A stretch of 64,000 nt of DNA from Sclerotinia nivalis (lineage: Eukaryota > Ascomycota > Leotiomycetes > Helotiales > Sclerotiniaceae), in NCBI GenBank assembly GCA_029531795.1, contig JAPEIS010000010.1, positions 992,001-1,056,000 of the forward strand. Direction: 5' to 3'. The translations under genes were made by a program, and so were the position numbers. Positions 60,201 through 64,000 of this stretch are shown here, one piece after another. The stretch's first letter is position 1; each line of letters begins with the position of its first letter. The notes under the pieces were generated by a model, which saw nothing but the letters and a program-made list of their open reading frames with translations, was not told the origin of the DNA and searched no databases.

Positions 60201-60413
60201 TATCACGGAGGCAGCAGACAGGATAACAGAAATCACTTTTATTGATAAGACATAGCTCGAAGAGCTACGTTTCTATAGAAGGAACGGTTCCTTAAACACA
60301 TTTATGTGTAGCGCTAGCCCCGACCGGGGCTAGCCTACACTTATCCGAGGTCCGACTCCTACGGGTCGGAACCCGAGCGGTCTCTGTATACTATATACGG
60401 GGACCCCGTGACA
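60201..60413 (-). repeat. 3' LTR of C3, variant U3
   Basis: The first 105 bases equal the R/U5 end of the C2 LTR, but the U3 half is different from C1 and C2. It holds a hairpin with arms GCTAGCCCC and GGGGCTAGC and loop GACC (60313-60334), extendable by GTGTAG/CTACAC, a second with arms GGTCCGAC and GTCGGAACC (near 60345-60373), and a third, GGTCTC/GGGACC-like, near 60380-60405. It ends CCCCGTGACA. Confidence 0.9.
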
Positions 60414-60425
60414 GTACCCCTTTTT
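60414..60425 (-). other. polypurine tract of C3
   Basis: On the minus strand AAAAAGGGGTAC lies between the pol stop codon (60426-60428) and the LTR start TGTCACGGGG. This is the expected primer site for plus-strand DNA synthesis. Confidence 0.8.
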
Positions 60426-63400
60426 TTAGGGTCGAGCTCCGTTGAGACGACTAGGGGGATCAGGTTTATCCGGATAACGACGGTGATAATTACGGATCAG
60501 TTTTTGAGCATTCTTCAAATACTCCGCAGGCTCTTCGATAGGCGTATCATAGTCTACCTATCGGATAGTATACTTCAGGCGGGGGCCATTACGGCCCCGA
60601 TGTTCTTATCGGGAATCCAGGACTTCCTTTACATCGAATTGCTCAATGCCTTCAACTTCGACAGGAGGGGGAGGCGGGTTGCGTTGACCGGGGACAGGGT
60701 CATCATTGGCGGGATACAACAGGTTAACATGAAAGACCGGGTGATTCCTCATAGAGGCAGGGAGCTCCAGTTCGTAAGCGTACGAGCCTATGCCCTTCAG
60801 AATTCGAAAGGGACCTAAGTTCTTCCAATCTAGCTTCTTCTGGGAACGAAGAGTTCGGATATTCTTAGCATTAAGCCAGACTAGATCTCCAGGCTGGTAT
60901 CGACGGGCAGGTGAACGGTGGGAATCGGCATTCTTCGAATAGCGGGCTTGACTAGCGGTCAGTTCGGTCTTCAGGTGATCGACGATCGACTTCATCTTTT
61001 TGACGAATTCCTCAGCGTCCAGGACTCCAGGGCGATCGGAGAGCGCGGCGGGTTCGAAACCCATTCGGGGATGGAAACCGTAATTGGCAAAGAACGGCGA
61101 TAGACGGGAGCTTTCGGACCAGGCAGAGTTAATCGAGAATTCGGCGATCGGTAGCCATTCGGACCAGTCGTCCTGCAGATAGGATACATACGAGCGAAGG
61201 TATTGTTCGAGCATTGCGTTCGCCCTTTCCGTTTGTCCATCGGTTTCAGAATGATAAGCTGTCGACAGCTTCGAAACAGTATCTAGTCGTTTACAGATAT
61301 GCTTCCAGAAGTCAGAGATAAACTGAGCTCCACGATCGGATATAATGGTCTGCGGCAGGCCGTGGAGCTTCTATACATGCTTCAGGAACAGACGGGAGAC
61401 TTCTTCGGAGTTACAGGTTCCTCGGCAGGACAGGAAATGCTTCATTTTGGTCAATCGATCGACTACAACAAATATCGCATCATACCCAGAGCTTTTCGGA
61501 AGATGGATGATGAAATCGATTGAGATATCTTTCCAGGCTTGTTGCAGGATCGGGAGAAGGTGTAAGACTTCTTCTTGTCCTCTACGGTTCGGAGCGGCTC
61601 GGTGGCAACTATAACAATTGCACATCCAACGGAAGACGTAATCGTAATATCCAGGCCAATAGTAGTTTCGGGAAAGCAGTTCGAAGGTACGGGTACGGTG
61701 CGGGTGTCCGGCAACAGGGGAATCGTGGATCATTCAAAGGAGTTTTGCTTTCAGAGGATCGTAGTTAAGAATATAAAGCTTTTTACGATAATATAATAGG
61801 TCATTATTCATAATACATTCAGATAACATGATATGCAGGTGTCTAGCAGCATTCTTTTTTAAAGCCTTTAAGATCGATAGCGGAAGCGGGTCGGACAGGT
61901 AAGCTTCAGCGAACAGGGGTTTCAGTTCTTCAGGGGGTTCCAATTGTATAGATTCAGGCAATTGGATAGGGATTGGGTTATCGGGTATCGCAGGTGGTTC
62001 AGGTTCACAGACAGGTAATCCAGGTTCGCGGACAGATGGTTCGGGATTGCGGATAGACGACGGGGTATCGGTACAGATTTGGTTATAAATTGTAATCGCG
62101 AAACGGACTTTCTTCTTTGGTTTAATAATAGGAAACAGATCTATATCTAGATTTTCGGTTTTCAGAACAGTCTGACTTTGATAAAGGAAATGTTCATCCC
62201 CTTCTTTAGGCAAATCCTCTGATCTCCTGGTCAGAGCATCGGGTTTCGCTCCTTGCTTTCCGGGACGGTACGTAATCTTGAAATTGAAACGGGACAGAAA
62301 TTCAGACCAATGGGCTTGACGATGATTCAATAGCTTTGTTGTTGTAAAGTACTCCAGATTCTTATGGTCCGTAATGACCTTGATCGGAGAAGAAGCGCCT
62401 TCTAATTCGGGTTGCCACTCTTCGAAACAGCGGATAATTGCTAGTAATTCTTTATTATAAATCTTGTAGTTATATTCTGCAATCGAATACTTCTTTGAGA
62501 AATATGCAACAGGTTTCAGAATCCCATCGTTATTGTATTGGGAGAGGACTCCAGCAGATACATAATCCGATGTATCCGTCTTTAGGATTACATCCTTCTC
62601 CCAATCGAAAGAGGCTAATACAAGTGCCGCTGTAAATGCGGCTTTCAGACTCGAGAACGATTTCTTACAATCAGGATCCCATTGGAAGGTTACATCCTTC
62701 TTGGTCAGGTTTACCATCGAGCGAATGATCGAGGAGAAGTCGCGAATAAAGCGTCGATAGAAATTGCTAAACCCTATAAACATTTGTACATCCGTCAGGT
62801 TCTTCGGCGTTTTCCAATCAATTATCGTTTTAATCTTGGCTGGGTCCATTCGGATCCCCTCTCGGCCTACAATTAGGCCCAGGAATTTCGTTTCAGGTTT
62901 CAGGAATTCGCATTTCGACAGATTGGTATACAATCCGGCTTTCCGTAAGGCGTCTAGTATTTTTTGTATATGCTTTATATGTTCAGAATGGGTCTTGCTA
63001 TAAATCAGAATATCATCCAGGTAAACAGTGCAGAATATATCCAGGTATTCTCTTAGAGTATCATTGATAAATCGTTGGAACGTTGCTGGGGCTCCGGTCA
63101 GCCCGAACGGTATGACCAAGGTTTCGAACAGGCCGAATCGGGTACGGAATGCAGTTAGGTATTCTTGTCCTTCCTTGATTCGGATATTATTGAAGGCCGA
63201 GATGATATCTATTTTTGTAAAATACTTCATCCCTTTCAGGTTATTCAAGGACTCTTTGGTTAAAGGCAACGGGTATCGGTTTTTCACAGACAGGTTATTC
63301 AACACACGATAGTCTATACAGAATCGAAGACCACCACTGGGTTTCTTAACAAATAAGACAGGCGAAGCAGAAGCGGAGGAACTCGGTCGGATGAATCCTT

Positions 63401-64000
63401 TTGCTAGGTTTTCCCTTAATCATTCTTGCAAAGCTTTCAATTCGTCCCGAGACATTGAATACAGGGCTCCAAACGGTAGCTTAGCCCTATCTTGCAGTCG
63501 GATATCATGATCGTATGGGTGGTGCGGAGGTAGTTTGTCAGTGTTACGTGGAGAAAATACGTCGATCCACGAACGGAATTCAGAAGGCAGGTCTTCGGGA
63601 GCAGGGTCTTCTTTTTCCTTTAGGATTCGGTCTATCAAATCGATACTAGCTTGGAACATCTTGTAGTCTCGACAGACGTACATCGAGCAAGCTCGGATTG
63701 AAACGCTTGCTATATCTCTTTTCTTTAGCGCTTCAGAACGAAACGGTAGATAAATAGGACGGGCTTTGACAGGGATATCGGATAGGGCTCGGACACTCGA
63801 TGATTGCGTAGGCGTATTACAGGACTTTCGGCAGAACTCGTTATCGAAGCGAAAGGTATTGGATGCGAATCCGATATAGGGATCGTGCTTCTTTAGCCAG
63901 GCCAACCCCAGGACAATCGGATAATGAGCTAGTTTAGTAATATAGATTTTCGATCTTTTCTTATAGTGATCATTGATTTGCAGATCGGTTAGAATATAAC
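60426..64000 (-). pseudogene. C3 pol: protease, RT, RNase H, integrase, chromodomain
   Basis: One frame, read leftward from the window end. Protease enters with YPIVLGLAWLKKHDPYIG (63960-63890). RT has [18 protein letters not shown] (63400-63340), [19 protein letters not shown] and the metal site [10 protein letters not shown]. RNase H follows with [20 protein letters not shown], then a tether like [18 protein letters not shown]. The integrase HHCC segment starts HDSPVAGHPH and has CNCYSCHR; its core shows [23 protein letters not shown] and [16 protein letters not shown], so all three acidic residues are present. The chromodomain ends [18 protein letters not shown]. Five stops break it: 63420-63422, 61734-61736, 61371-61373, 60606-60608 and 60558-60560; each fits one C-to-T or G-to-A change. 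The true stop is TAA at 60426. Confidence 0.9.

Larger units (their letters stand above)
60201..64000 (-). mobile_element. Ty3/Gypsy retrotransposon C3, nearly intact, cut by the window end
   Basis: Starts with a 213-bp LTR at 60201-60413; the internal region reads on the minus strand and is still open (protease) at 64000. It entered the right TIR of D2; the presumed left duplication is GATGT (60196-60200), whose partner lies outside. It is the youngest-looking element in the window, with only a few transition-type stops. Confidence 0.93.

Noticed and set aside
1..64000. CRISPR arrays, bacterial operons, tRNA or rRNA genes
   Set aside because: I looked for regular spacers, Shine-Dalgarno-led gene rows and tRNA or rRNA signatures and saw none; the content is fungal transposons plus one intron-containing gene.

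Overview
The window looks like a transposon-packed, AT-rich compartment from a filamentous ascomycete (Pezizomycotina). The grounds are chromodomain-type Ty3/Gypsy and Ty1/Copia retrotransposons, pogo/Fot-type DNA transposons, short GT-AG introns, and a transcription factor carrying C2H2 fingers plus a Zn2Cys6 cluster. The transposons carry dense C-to-T and G-to-A changes on both strands (Trp and Gln codons become stops, Asp becomes Asn, Cys becomes Tyr). This is the footprint expected of repeat-induced point mutation (RIP). I see no rRNA, tRNA or CRISPR array, and I cannot name the species.

Layout, left to right. 1-2468 is the 3' end of a + strand Gypsy element (RNase H, integrase, tract, LTR). 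2469-4318 is unassigned degenerate sequence. 4319-7830 is a minus strand Copia relic with a large internal deletion. 8939-10790 is a pogo-like element (E) with 58-bp TIRs. 11780-18653 (A1) and 19001-25510 (B) are minus strand Gypsy elements; 26892-32686 (C1) is a + strand Gypsy element. All three have two LTRs and matching 5-bp target duplications. 32687-35100 is AT-rich and holds a minisatellite. 35100-39200 is a base-balanced island with one intact six-exon transcription factor gene. 40792-42957 is a pogo-like element (D1). 43430-51250 is an old + strand Gypsy fragment split by A2 (43741-50591), a minus strand copy of the A family. From 51252 on, an LTR and gag remnant lead into another LTR split by D2 (a second D copy from 52229). 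D2 is itself split by C2 (53529-59322) and by C3 (60201 to beyond the window end).

How it fits together. Exact target duplications give a relative order of insertion: A2 is younger than the integrase it splits, D2 is younger than the LTR at 52196, and C2 and C3 are younger than D2. C3 is the least mutated element; its pol is broken only by a few transition-type stops and its visible catalytic residues are intact. In every two-LTR element the outer edge of each LTR is nearly unmutated while the edge facing the interior is heavily mutated, so mutation fades toward the element boundaries. LTRs of otherwise different elements share blocks (a U3 block between the Copia relic and Gypsy A; an R/U5 block between C2 and C3), and the U3 regions hold GC-rich hairpins. 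The only gene that looks functional is the transcription factor, which sits alone between transposon blocks.
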